Origin: Amorphophallus konjac
Lineage: Eukaryota > Streptophyta > Magnoliopsida > Alismatales > Araceae
Reading direction: 5' to 3'
Assembly (NCBI GenBank): GCA_022559845.1
Contig: CM040118.1
Location: forward strand, 238,003,224 to 238,067,223
DNA: 64,000 bases
Positions within the stretch are counted from its first letter, which is position 1. Every line of letters begins with the position of its first letter. The notes under the pieces are model-generated. The model saw only the letters and a list, made by a program, of their open reading frames with translations, made no database searches and was not told the origin of the DNA. The translations under genes and the position numbers were made by a program. Positions 31,906 to 42,968 of this stretch are shown one piece after another.

Positions 31906-32280
31906 AGTTGTATTTTGACGGGGCATCCACAACGGAAACATCCCGACAGGGGCAAATAAGGACAAGGGCCGGAGCAGGCATCGTCCTCAAATCTCCAGAA
32001 GGAGAACTGCTGCATACATCGTGCTCGATCAACAAATCTTGCACAAACAATGAAGCAGAATATGAGACCTTGATTATTGGCCTTCATATTGCTCTCCATA
32101 TGGAGATTCGAATGCTGCAAGTGTTCGGCGATTCAATGCTAATTATTATGCAAAAAAAATGCTATTTGTCAAGCAGATACAGGGGGAGTTCGATGTCTGA
32201 ATTCCCGGGTTACTCCCTTATTGTGCCAAGGCAAAGAAGCTCATGGGGAGATTCTACTTCATAAAGATAGGCCATGTCGG
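31906..32280 (+). pseudogene. Second (archaeal-type) RNase H, copy B
   Basis: After the stop at 31905 the frame reads LYFDGASTTETSRQ, GAGIVLKSPEGELLH, NNEAEYETLIIGLHIAL and FGDSMLIIMQ. The catalytic D (YFDGAS), E (NNEAEYE) and D (GDS) are all present. An extra RNase H in this position is the hallmark of the Tat lineage. A frameshift at about 32150 moves the rest (GLLPYCAKAKKLMGRFYF) to another frame. The sequence ends at 32305, where the Tekay LTR begins, so the last catalytic region and the integrase are lost. Confidence 0.85.
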
Positions 32281-32305
32281 CCGAAGCCAAAATGCGTAGG
32301 CAGAT

Positions 32306-35300
32306 TGTAACACCCCTGGAGATTTTAGGAATTTTATTGGGATTAATTAGTAATTAAATAGAATTATTAGGCATTAATGGGCTTTTAAATGCATTTTGGG
32401 TTAATTAAATTAAATTGGAAGACCAATCCTTTGTCCCACTTAAATTAGGCCCATGAACCAATTTCTAAACCCAATAAGCCTAAGCCCAAATCTAGAAACG
32501 TCCTTAGGATAAAATCCCCAATTTAATTAGATAATTTAGGGGATAAATATAGAGGAATTTGACTAAATTTTAAATTCTGGCACTCGGCAAGGTTGCGATC
32601 TATCGAGCGACCGCCACCTAAATATAGCGGTCTAGCCTTGACTGCTACCTACTTCCGACGTCGCAACAGTGGGAGCCATGAAAAACTCATATTTTTCCCA
32701 TCCTAATCGCCTTGGATCGAGCCTATCTTACGTGGGGAGCAATGTAGGACTTTTGAGGATCGATTCTACCCTAGGATTTAGACTCTAGGTCGATCTAATC
32801 TCTCAAACCCTAGGCCAATTCTATAAATAGGCCTAAACTTCGACCTATGCGAACCTTCATTTTGGCTCGCCTGGTTCGACGATAAGTGGATGTTATTTCA
32901 CGTTGGTCCTTTAGAACTATCGTTCCCTTTACTATCATGACTAACTCCTCTCTAAATTTCACGTTAAGAGATCAAGCCCTTAAGGAGTTAGAAGCCTCGG
33001 AAGTCCCTGGATTGTTGTAGAGTGCACAGGAAACAGGTAAGATTTCCCCAGGAAGATTAGCAGATTAGGAACTCTAATTGAGGTAATTTTGAGTTAAGTC
33101 CTTAGATTTAATGGTTCCCCTATATGTCTTCTTCTAACCCTCCAAATTTCATGAACATAGGTCAAGAGGGTAAAGAGAATGAGGGACCAGAAGTTGCTGG
33201 TTTGGCATAGGACATGTAGAAACTAGGTCGTTCTCCCAGTCCAAAATTGGAAGTCTAGAGCCCGTTACAGAGGTAGGTTATCTCATGAACGGCATAAACA
33301 ACAAGTTAGGATTAAAAGCCCTCAATTTTCTCATAATTTCATGTACTGTACTTAGAGAATTTGATGTTTTATTTTCATCACGCAAGTAGCATATCACTGC
33401 AAGCATATCCATGCACTTTGAGAAAGAAAGATTATAACTTTGTTTTAATCTATGCAAACCCATGCATCTCCACGAGTCATTTTCATTCTATCATGTCTTA
33501 ACTACCTGTTTAGCATGTTTTCTCCTTGAGTTATTGCCCTAGCATAGGCCTGCACGAATTATTTTTACCCTTTTGTCTGAGAGATAGAAGGCGATCCATC
33601 AGAGACCGCTACCATTAGATAACGGTCGCCCGATAGACCGCTAGTTGATTATAGCAGCCATTCCCGGACCGTTATCTACTTTATGTATTTTGCTTATACT
33701 TATATGTAATCCCTAGCATACGTGATAGTAATCATGCCCTAACCCACTTATTTCTGGCACTTTCTTACAGTTAGAACTTACTATCTTATGTTCATGGTTC
33801 CTGTTATGTTTAGGTTCATGATTTGCATGCTTTAACTTTAATTTCATAATGGTAATTTCTTGACCAAAGTCATATAGTATTGTACTTAAATGACTTTTTA
33901 TGATGCTTGTTTTATGAGTATTTTGAACATGGTTTCATATGTCTCTCTCTCATCTAAGTGTCTTTCTGGTTAAGTACATATCGCATACCCCAGTATGTGA
34001 CTATTAGTTACACTTGCACGTTATAGGAACACCTCTTGGACTTGTGAACCTCTCCGCCGGATATTCCTTCTATCAGACTAGGGGATCATGTTTCAAGGCC
34101 TCCGTCAGTCTCCGCGAGCCTGGGATTCCCACTAGGACACCGAGCTGGTTGTACCCTCAAAGCCCATTTGTCTAGAAAGCACTCAAGTTACCGGCATTTT
34201 TCCGTGTCCTGGCTAGTAACGGCCCCCAGGAGACCGCCATTGTCAATTAGCGGCCGTCTTGTGACCGTTTTCTGCCAGAATTCCAGTGTGTCGACTCTTT
34301 CTTTCTCTGGCATCGATTCTACCTTATTGCGGCCATCCCATGACCGCCACTTTTGGTTTGCGACCAGGTTGGGACCGCTATTTCAAGAAATGGCCCTGGC
34401 ATGACCATTTTATATTCCAAAATGTTTAACCCAGGGTTTGACCCAAGGCTTGATTTTCTTATGATTCTAGATGGACTATTGATTATCTAGAACCCAACAC
34501 CTTGTTCAAAAAGCTATCTAATGAATTATGGAAGTTAATGAATGTACCGTTATGGTGCCGGATTCCTCTTGTGGCATGACCTTGTCGTTAACTCATTCGT
34601 TGAACTCTCATATTTTGGTGCGTTCCCACCCTCGATATTTGTTCTCATGGAACTTGTTATTGAACTTTACATTATTGGCCAAAACTTTATTTATATCTCA
34701 TGGAAGTAGCTTGATTTATAACATGAAGATGTAGATCGAGCACTGATTGTGTCCGAGGGCTCGACGCTAGCCCCTTCGACTGATTGTCGGAAACATTCTA
34801 TAAACCATAGGGTATGATGAACACTGGCGTCACATTACGTCGGGTGTACCTTTTTTATAAACAGGTGAAATACACGAGGACTATCATGAAATTATTACAT
34901 GCTTGTTACATGACTTTCTAGTGCATAGCCGTTAGGGTTATGAAAAGTGCATTCTCGTTACATGCAAGTGCATTCTTGTTACATGAAAGACCATATTATA
35001 TTCTTACTTGATCATGCTCGTATACCATCTCAAATCTCTTATCTTGGTCATATCATGTCATTGTGTTACCTTGATTTTATACACGTGGTTTATTGCCTTT
35101 TTCCTTTATCTTACTTTCTAGAGCTAAAATGTTAATCATTTAAACATTGCCTTCATGTTGATATGAAGATACCTACTGGGAAAGTGTGCTCATTACCTTA
35201 CTTTCCAATCTTTCAGGACATTCTAGCGGTACGGATTCCGACTACTCAAGTGACGGATCAGAGAGAGAGCGATTGAAGAACGAGCGAAGCCCTAGATTCC

Positions 35301-35579
35301 TCCAGTGTCATGAGTCTATTATAGTTAGCCAAGTCGAGTCGTGTCATGTAATTTTCTTTTTTTTTGAGTCAAGTATATTCAAGCGTCAGTTCAATGAAGG
35401 TTGTAAAACTTTGATCGTTATTATGGATTAATAAAGTTGAGATTTTGAATATATCCTTGTGCATTCCTCTTTTATATGCGAATGTGTTGTGCTCTGATTA
35501 TCATGCTTGCTTGAGGCGTATTGCCGACTGTCTACGTTCTTGATATTCTTCCGATGTACACATATCTCGGGGCGTGATA
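32306..35579 (+). repeat. 5' LTR of the Tekay-like element
   Basis: Starts TGTAACACCCCTGG and ends GCGTGATA (the CA end is mutated to TA), 3274 bp. TATA box CTATAAATAGG at 32821-32831. AGCGGTC and GACCGCT words in both orientations form clusters at about 32590-32660 (upstream of TATA), 33590-33690 and 34190-34420. The first about 520 bp match the 3' LTR at 40278-40798, with a 14-bp indel near 32430. No coding content. Short ORFs inside are chance frames. Confidence 0.85.
32821..32831 (+). promoter_or_regulatory. TATA box of the Tekay 5' LTR
   Basis: CTATAAATAGG about 515 bp into the LTR, just after CAAACCCTAGG. The truncated 3' LTR ends immediately before the corresponding position. Confidence 0.7.
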
Positions 35580-35586
35580 GTTAAGT

Positions 35587-35599
35587 TGGTATCTGAGCC
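35587..35599 (+). other. Primer binding site of the Tekay-like element
   Basis: TGGTATCTGAGCC, seven bases after the LTR end. It differs by one base from the Met-tRNA PBS TGGTATCAGAGC used by many plant elements. It fixes the LTR end at about 35579. Confidence 0.75.
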
Positions 35600-35816
35600 T
35601 AGGCATAAGTAAGTCCTAAGAAAGAATGTCATGACATATGTTAAGTCCAAGGATTAAGGACCCATCCCTATGAATTAAGAAGAAATTCCGAACCATGTGA
35701 GAATTGGGTAGAGACTGGGGTGATATAGTTAAATTAGAAATTATCTCTAGGTTAATCTTTATTAATTCTGTAGGAATTAATTGACTGATTGTTCTCTTAG
35801 GTACCTTATTCTCACA

Positions 35817-36772
35817 ATGGCTCACCGTGTCGACTGGGATGGGATGCAACAGACCGTTGCGGGTCTTACCTAGGCCCTACAAACTATGGCCCAAGCTGGT
35901 GCAAGGGCTGGTGCTGGCTATTTGGATCAGAACTTTTGGAGTTTAAATCCTCCGCGATTCTCTGGCTCCTCTAATTCAGATGAAGCCAAAAATTGGATGG
36001 ATGAGATGGAGCGAATCTTCAACGTCATGCAGTGTGCGGACCAGGAAAAGGTCCTTCTGGCCACGTTTCAAGTCCACAAAGATGCCCGAACATGGTGGAA
36101 AGCTACATCGGCCCCTCTCCTGAATATGCAACTTACTTGGGCGGAGTTTCTTGAATTATTCCATGTCAAGTACTTCTCCGAGCATGTTAAAGAGTGAAAG
36201 GCTACAGAATTCGCTTCTCTTCGCCAAGGCATGATGTCGGTGGTGGAATATGAACTTCAATTTTCCCGCTTGGCTCCTTATGCGCCACATCTGGTTAGTA
36301 CGGACATCTTAAAGGCAAACCGATTCATGGACAGTTTAAGGCCCGATTTTATTCAACAACTAGGACCTTAAAATATCCGCACATACACATAAATGGTTCA
36401 ACGGGAGGATCTATGTGAGAGGGCCTTAGAGAAGGTCAAAAAGTTCAAAGGCAAGGGTGAAGAGTGCAGCCAGAAGTTGGATCGGTGAGGAAAGAAAGAG
36501 GAAAAATTCAGTATCACGGGGTCCTACAAGTCCCGTGACAGTAAGAAGAGGTCTCGGAATGGGAGTGGGAGTGGCAATCACAAGAATAAGAAGACGAAGG
36601 AGTAAGACAAGCAAGTTGTGGCAGCTTGCTCATTCTGGGAGAAATTCGGCCATTCGGCCGAGGAATGCTTGAAATGGTTTGGCGCTTGCTTACGCTGTGG
36701 CAGTCGGGAGCATCGTATGCTGGACTGTCCTTTCATGAAGGACCAATCTTCTGGCAGTGGACGCAAGCGGTA
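35817..36772 (+). pseudogene. Tekay-like Gag
   Basis: ATG at 35817 starts MAHRVDWDGM. After a stop (35871) the frame gives PPRFSGSSNSDEAKNWMDEM, CADQEKVLLATFQVHKDART and LTWAEFLELFHVKYF, the retrotransposon Gag domain. Then come ASLRQGMMSVVEYELQF and, past several stops, the zinc knuckle CLRCGSREHRMLDC (about 36688-36730), which keeps the full C-x2-C-x4-H-x4-C pattern. Stops at 35871, 36195, 36369, 36390, 36486 and 36603. Gag would build the particle and bind RNA. Confidence 0.85.
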
Positions 36773-37330
36773 AGCATGTCTTAATGTTGTTCTTAATGAA
36801 GAAGCGCCCAAGGATGATGGGCTAATGGAAAGTGCTCTTCAGATTTATTCACATCCAATATTTGTATTATTTCCTACTGGTGTCTCTCATTCCTTTATAT
36901 CTACTACTTTTATAAAAACCTTGCCAATTTCACATGTTCCTCTACCTTCAGATCTAGCTATCACTATGCCTCTAGGTCCTGGAATTGAACTTACAACCCA
37001 CTACCCGGATAATGAGGTAGTCATAGAGGGTCATAATCTCCCCGCAAACTTAGTACGCCTTGACATGGAAGGTTATGATGCTATTCTAGGTGTAGGTTGA
37101 CTTGTTGATCACTATGCCAATATTGATTGCTGTAAGATGAGGATTTCCTTTCATAGACCAGATCTTCCACATTTTTCTTTTCTTGGAATCAAATATAGGA
37201 AGCATCCTATTCTTATCTCTTCTCTTCACGCTTGCAAGCTTATCACGCAAGGTTGTGAAGCTTTTCTTGCTTCTGTCATCATTTTCGAGTCTAAGGAAAT
37301 CATCTTAGAAAAAATCCCCATTGTCTAAGA
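36773..37330 (+). pseudogene. Tekay-like protease
   Basis: The frame 36825-37100 has FPTGVSHSFISTTFIKTL where D-S/T-G-A-T-H-S-F-I is expected. The catalytic Asp is replaced by Pro, so the enzyme is dead. NEVVIEGHNLPANLV and LDMEGYDAILGVG follow, the second conserved protease motif (usually ILGMD). After a stop (37098) the frame continues as RISFHRPDLPHF and LHACKLITQGCEAFLA to the start of RT. The homologous piece in the antisense fragment at 27716-28250 is better preserved. Confidence 0.8.
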
Positions 37331-38110
37331 GTTTTCTGACGTCTTTCCGTCCGAACTACCTGGTTTATCGCCTGAGAGGGAAGTAAACTTTTCTATTGAA
37401 CTCATACCCGGAGCGGCACCTGTTTCAATAGCCCCTTACATGATGTCCCCCACAAAACTCAAAGAATTGAAGAAGTAACTCCAGGAGTTACTTGATAAAT
37501 GTTTCATTCCACCTAGCACATCCCATTGGGGAGCGTCGGTTTTATTTATCAAGAAGAAGGATGGAACTCTCAGGCTTTGCATCAACTATCGGCAGTTAAA
37601 TCAACTCACCGTCAAAAATAAGTATCCACTGCCGCTGATCGATGAGCTGTTTGATCAACTCTCTGGAGCGGAGTATTTCTCAAAAATTGACCTCAGGTCG
37701 GGATATCATCAGCTTTGAATTAAAGATGAGGATATTTACAAGACTACATTCCATAGTAGATACGGCCACTATGAGTTCATGGTTATGCCATTCGGGTTAA
37801 CAAATGCCCTTGCTGCATTCATGCAACTTATGAACAATGTCTTTAGGCCTTATCTGGACCGATTTGTGGTCATCTTTATTGATGATATCTTAATATATTT
37901 CAAGACGAAGGAAGAACATGAAGAACATTTAAGGGTAGCTTTACAAACCTTAAGGGAACACCAATTATACGCCAAGCTCAGCAAATGTGAATTTTGGCTA
38001 AAAGAGGTTTCTTTCTTTGGCCATATCATTTCCAAAGAAGCTATCGTTATAGATCCTTCTAAAGTAGAAGCTGTTAAGAATTGAGGTCAACCGACAACGA
38101 TCTCTGAAGT
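37331..38110 (+). pseudogene. Tekay-like reverse transcriptase
   Basis: FSDVFPSELPGLSPEREVNF, then [51 protein letters not shown], a stop, [20 protein letters not shown] and the active site FIDD (37875-37886) in [11 protein letters not shown]. It ends at [20 protein letters not shown] with a stop (38082). The RT core is complete in layout. Four in-frame stops are visible (37326, 37476, 37716, 38082), several of which one C-to-T or G-to-A change would explain. Confidence 0.9.
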
Positions 38111-38660
38111 ATGAAGTTTTTTGGGTCTAGCTGGCTACTACCGGCAATTTATCAAAGATTTCTCAAAGATCGCCGTCCCTTTGACCCGGCTTACCAGGAA
38201 GGAAAACCCTTTTGTCTAGATGAAGGATTGTGAAGAGAGTTTTCTAGCTCTTAAGGAATGTCTCACCACTGTCCCAATTCTGATGTTACCTATTGAAGTT
38301 GGAAGTTTTGAAGTATACACGGATACATCTGGCATTGGCCTTGGTTGTGTCCTCATGCAAAATAGCAAGGTGATTAGTTATGCTTCACGACAACTAAAGC
38401 GACATGAAAAAAATTATCCGGTCCATGACATAGAGTTAGCTGCTATTATTTTCACCTTGAACATATGGAGGCACTACCTTTATGAGGAGAAGTTCACTAT
38501 ATTTTTGGACCACAAAAGTCTCAAATATCTTTTCACCCAAAAGGAGTTGAATATGAGGCAAAGGAGATGGCAATAATATTTAAAAGACTTCGATTTTTCC
38601 ATACAATATCATCCTGGCAAAGCAAATGCGGTGGCTGATGCTCTCAGTAGGAAGCCGATG
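38111..38660 (+). pseudogene. Tekay-like RNase H
   Basis: Begins after [20 protein letters not shown]. Frame 38220-38576 gives [18 protein letters not shown] (first catalytic Asp, TDAS reads TDTS), [20 protein letters not shown] (catalytic Glu) and [20 protein letters not shown]. After a stop at 38574, YHPGKANAVADALSRKP ends the domain. It removes the RNA template during DNA synthesis. Interrupted by stops at 38112, 38217 and 38574. Confidence 0.88.
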
Positions 38661-39975
38661 GCAAAATTATCAAGCCTCAGGAAAGGTATGACCTGTCTCA
38701 TAGAAGATTTCTCATATTTGAATTTAGATATTGATAAAGAAGAAGAAGGATATATTATCACCAATATCAAGACGCAACCTACCTTAATTGAAGACTTGGC
38801 CAAGTTACAAGGAAATGACCATGTCCTAATGGAGATCAAGACTAATGTTGACCAATGGCCGGAGTTCTCTGTTTCGACCGATGGAAGACTACTATTCAAT
38901 GGTCAGATCTGTGTGCCGAATCATGCCAACACTTAGAAGTTGATTATGGAAGAAGCTCACAAATCCAAATACTCAATTCATCCTAGTGCTACCAAGATGT
39001 ATCAAGATTTGAAGAGAAATTTATGGTGGCCTAACATAAAGAGAGAAATAGCGGACTTCGTTTCGCGCTGTCTTACTTGTCAACAAGTCAAGGCAAGACA
39101 TTTAAAGCCCACTGGAAAATTACATCCCTTAGAAATTCCCGAGTGGAAATGGGAGAGTATAGGGATGGATTTTATCATGGGTCTACCGAAGATAAGGGGT
39201 GGACATGATGTCATTTGGGTAATCATAGACTGATTGATGAAATCAGCACACTTTCTACCTATCAAAAGTCTATGGTCTGTTAATATCCTAGCAGCATCAT
39301 ACATGAAGGAAATTGTCAAACTACAGGGTGTCCATGTTACCGTTATTTCTGATAGAGACCCTTGTTTCACTTTACAATTCTAGAAGGCTCTACAACAGTC
39401 ATTAAGGGCCCGACTCAGCTTTAGTACGGATTTCCTTCCACAAATTGATGGTCAAACTGAAAGAATAAATCAGGTGATAGAAGATATGATGAGGGCATGT
39501 GCTATTGACTTCGATGGAAGCTGGCACGACCACTTGACTTTAGTGGAGTTTGCCTATAACAATAGCTACCAAGCTAGCATTCAAATGGCTCCATTCAAGG
39601 CCTTATATGGGAGAAGCTATCGATCACCCATCTGCTGGAATGAAGTTGGGGAAAAGCAATTTCTAGGCCCCGAAATCATCCAGGATACCACAGAGAATAT
39701 AAAGCTTAATCGTGAAAGACTCCAGATGAATCAAGACAGGCAAAAGTACTGTGCTGATAATAGGAGACGAGACCTGGAATTCCAAGCAGGAGACCATGTG
39801 TTTCTCAAGGTTTCTCCGGGTCGAGGTATTCAAAGATTCGGCATTAAAGGCAAGTTCACACCAAGATTTATCGGCCCTTTTGAAATTCTTGAAAGAGTGG
39901 GTGAAGTCGCATATCGCATTGCTTTACCTACTCAGTTACCTGGAGTCCACGATGTGTTTCACGTATCTATGCTTA
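38661..39975 (+). pseudogene. Tekay-like integrase
   Basis: The zinc finger lies at about 38945-39100: EEAHKSKYSIHP (H..H) and CLTCQQVKARHLK (C..C). The core follows with GMDFIMGLPKIRGGHDVIW (first Asp), a stop at 39231, VISDRDPCFT (second Asp), a stop at 39381, and DGQTERINQVIEDMM (Glu). The D,D,E set is intact, but the reading frame has these stops. The C-terminal part with AGDHVFLKVSPGRG and KGKFTPRFIGPFEILERVG is the GPY/F-type module seen in chromovirus integrases. Confidence 0.9.
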
Positions 39976-40212
39976 AGAAATATGTTCCTGATCCATTCCA
40001 TGTCATAAGTTATGATAATATGGAGATACAAAAGGACATGCCATACGAGCAAAGGCCACTCAAAATAATTAAACAAGAGGTACGTCAACTTCGGAATAAA
40101 ATCATTCCCATGGTCAAAGTCCAATAGAATAAGTTTTGGCCACACGAGGTGACATGGGAGACGGAAGAAGCCATGCGGAAGCGATTCCCGAATCTATTTG
40201 AATGTAAGTAGA
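39976..40212 (+). pseudogene. Chromodomain at the integrase C-terminus
   Basis: Continues from HVSMLKKYVPDPFHVI into EQRPLKIIKQEVRQLRNKII, a stop at 40125 where a Trp is expected (VQ-stop-NKFWP), then HEVTWETEEAMRKRFPNLFE. This layout is the plant Tekay-type chromodomain, thought to guide insertion to heterochromatin. It ends in a stop at 40210. Confidence 0.82.
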
Positions 40213-40263
40213 AATTACACTCTCCATAAAATACCATGCAATGAATTTGGGGACCAAATTCTC

Positions 40264-40277
40264 TTTAAGTGGGGGGG
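40264..40277 (+). other. Polypurine tract of the Tekay-like element
   Basis: TTTAAGTGGGGGGG directly before the LTR start TGTAACGCCCC at 40278. It is the plus-strand primer site and defines the start of the 3' LTR. Confidence 0.85.
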
Positions 40278-40798
40278 TGTAACGCCCCTGAAAATTTTAG
40301 GAATTTTTTTAGGATTAATTAGTAATTAAATAGAATTATTAGGTAGTAATTGTCTTTTAAATGCATTTTATGTTAATTAAATTAATTTGGAAGACCAATT
40401 AATAACCAAGTCCTTTGGCCCACTTAAATCAGGCCCATGAACCAATTTCTAAACCCAATAAGCCTAAGCCCAAATCTAGAAATGTCCTTAGGATAAAATC
40501 CCCAATTTAATTAGGTAATTTAGGGGATAAATATAGAGGAATTTGACTAAATTTTAAATTCTGGCACTTGGCAAGGTTGCGGTCTATCGAGCGACTGCCC
40601 CCTAAATATAGCGGTCTAGATTTGACCGCTACCTACTTCCGACGACGCAACGGCGAGAGCCATGAAAAACTCATATTTTTCCCATCCTAATCGCCTTGGA
40701 TCGAGTCTATCTAACGTGGGGAGCAATCTAGGACTTTTGAGGATCGATTCTACCCCAAGATTTGGACTCTAGGTCGATCTAATCTCTCAAACCCTAGG
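40278..40798 (+). repeat. 3' LTR of the Tekay-like element, truncated
   Basis: Matches 32306-32818 of the 5' LTR until CAAACCCTAGG, where the two diverge at about 40798. The break falls right before the TATA box, so about 2.75 kb of LTR, including promoter, R and U5, is missing. LTR1 sequence follows. Confidence 0.88.
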
Positions 40799-42360
40799 AG
40801 AGTTGATGGAAATCAACGTCGAGCACTGACTTTTTATTTTTGTATTTGTGTCCTTTAGTTTATTTTTATATCCTTGGGAAAGTATGTACGCAATTGTAAG
40901 GCTTTATAAGCCACTTTGTCATTCCCTTGGATTCTTTAAGTTTTTGTGCAAATTATCAGTAGGTCCAGCAAAGGGACCCTCACTCCTTCCACATTAGTCC
41001 ACCTCATCCATGTGGGGCTGGTCAAAAGCCTAGGTGGCATCTAGAAGGTCAATTGGACACATGGGAGACAAGGTGGACAAAAAGTCCAATTTGGTACCCC
41101 TTGGTCAAGGGGGCGCCCCCCTCCACTAACCCTCTTTTATTTTTGTTTAATGTGGTTCCAAATCACATGGGTTAATTAGTTTTGACCTTCCTAGTTTGCC
41201 CTCCCTGACCCGAGATCTGAGGGTATTAAGAGTCTTTTTACATTTATTATAAATACTTGTATTTCCATATTTTGTTAGAATTAACGAAGTGAAATTTTAG
41301 AAAATTACTTGGAGCCTCAGAGGAGGGTGCGCCCCTCGCCCTCCCTCTCCCTGGTTCATCTTCTTCCTCCAGCCCGCTAGGGTGTGAAGCCCATTCTCCT
41401 TAGCCCCTCTGAGTTCCCCTCTGCTGTCGCCACAGCCGCTACATCGGAGTTCTATCTCCATCAGGATAGAACCTCACCTCCGGATTTTTATCTTTTCTTC
41501 TTGTTTTCTAATCGAGCCCTAATTTTGAGGGTTTGTTCTGTCCATCTCCCTTAACCTCCAGTTCAAATTTCGTGTCATTTGGAAGTCATTTGGTATTTTT
41601 CCCATATTTTTGTTTATCCTCTCAGTAATCTGCCCTTTTGTAGATCTACGGGATAGAGTCACCTTGTCGCATTTTCCCCACCCCCTTATAAATTTTCAGA
41701 AAGTCCCAAAAACTTACTCAGTGTTCCACACATATATCCTCTTCCACCATAATTTTCGTGCAGGCTAGAAAATTCATTTGACCCTCGATCAAAGATCAGT
41801 TTCAGGCAGATCTCTTGCTGCCCTGTGTGTCTGTCAGTCCGAGTCAGAAACAAAAATAGTGTTACAGTCATATTCATTTTCAATCCGTTTGGTGGATGGA
41901 GCTGTCATAAATATATGTTGTAGATCTAAGAGTGCTCTTTCCAACGGTACCAGCCACGTCTCGATCGGCCTCCGGATCTGAGCGTCGTAATTCTTGTAGC
42001 CGAGGCGTGCAGATCTGTTCCCTATGCAGGTCTAAAATTGCAGCCCAGAAGATATTCAGAAATAAATATCAAAAATCAACTTCAGGAGCCTCCCCTTCAG
42101 GGAGTCGTTCAGGGACTCCCTGCCATCGTTTCAGCCAAGCGGCGCCTCCGGAAGATCTCAGGAAGGCGACGTTCCTTTGGAAACCGTTGCTTGCTGTCGA
42201 GTGAGTCAGCAACCGAGTTGGCGCAGCACCGAGTTGGAATAGTGCCGAGTCGGACCAGCAGGCCGAGTTCGTCCCGTACGCATCTTCAGATTACTGCCCG
42301 TCAACCCAGGGTCGGTCCTCCCGGGCCCCACTTGTATCCCTTTACCTCCCCACTGTAGAC
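40799..42360 (+). repeat. Tat-like LTR (LTR1)
   Basis: TATA box TATAAATA at 41248-41255, followed by GAATTAACGAAGTGAAATTT, a GC-rich stretch with GTGCGCCCCTCGCCCTCC (41327), AGGGTGTGAAGCCC (41379) and TCGGAGTTCTAT (41444). This is the same order as in LTR0 (24541-26050), at clearly lower identity than a pair from one element. GGGGGCGCCCCCC at 41108 is a perfect palindrome of the type also seen in LTR0. No coding content. Limits approximate. Confidence 0.6.
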
Positions 42361-42509
42361 ACGCCGTTCTTGACATTACCGTGAGTAAATCTCATATTAC
42401 ACTATGATACCACAAGGCGGCCTTCACATTTTTAATTACTCTGGTGATTTCATATTTTTATGAATTTTTTTACATTTTTTTGAATTTTTATTCGTGAAAA
42501 TCTTTGACG

Positions 42510-42945
42510 TGTCAAGATGGTTAGACGCCTTCTTCAGAAACCTCGTGCAACGCGCACGCGGCGCCGATCTGACAGTTTAGTTTGACATTTTCGAATAAAT
42601 CTAATCATAGAGACGTCTTGTAGGCTAGACGCGTCCTTCGAGAGTCACGGTTACCCGCCGAAACCACGCGTCTTCTCCACTATCGACGGCTTTCGGCGGC
42701 GATTCGGTGGGCGGAAATGGGCGCGTCCATGGTCCCGGACGCCTCAAATAAATTTAAAAAATTAAAAAATTAAAAAGTATTGAGGCGTCCAAATGGTTGG
42801 ACGCCTCAAAGAAATAAAAAAAATAAAAATATTATAAAAATATTGAGGCGTCCAAATGGTTTGACGCGTCAAAGAAATATAAAAAAATAAAATAATAAAA
42901 TAATAAAAAATATTAATGGAGGCGTCCAAGGTCTTGGATGCCTCA
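42510..42945. repeat. Inverted-word array GGCGTCCAA / TTGGACGCC
   Basis: Words GGCGTCCAAATGGTTGGACG (42783), GGCGTCCAAATGGTTTGACG (42847) and GGCGTCCAAGGTCTTGGATG (42922) are each short hairpins, with diverged units near 42510-42560 and 42690-42750. Spacers are nearly pure A/T. The array ends about 15 bp before the TATA box. Confidence 0.75.
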
Positions 42946-42959
42946 ATCACCTCCCCCTC

Positions 42960-42968
42960 TATAAATAG
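42960..42968 (+). promoter_or_regulatory. TATA box of block F
   Basis: TATAAATAG, between the word array and a GC hairpin. It is the only TATA-like site in a good context in this block. Confidence 0.55.

Larger units (their letters stand above)
24541..32305 (+). mobile_element. Tat-type Ty3/gypsy copy B, rearranged
   Basis: Plus-strand element: LTR-like block, GC-rich leader, protease, connector, gag pieces, RT, RNase H and a second RNase H, then an abrupt end at 32305 where the Tekay element is inserted. The integrase is missing. The protease and a post-protease connector lie upstream of gag-like sequence, which is not the normal order, so this is probably two partial copies joined. It also holds an antisense chromovirus fragment at 27716-28250. 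Confidence 0.72.
32306..40798 (+). mobile_element. Tekay/Del-like chromovirus (Ty3/gypsy)
   Basis: Plus-strand element inserted in the second RNase H of Tat copy B. It has a 5' LTR (32306-35579), PBS, gag, protease, RT, RNase H, integrase and chromodomain, PPT, and a 3' LTR that breaks off at 40798. The chromodomain at the integrase end and the LTR start TGTAACRCCCC place it with Tekay chromoviruses. Many stops are single transitions from Trp, Gln or Arg codons. The TSD cannot be tested because the right end is missing (left flank CAGAT). Confidence 0.9.
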
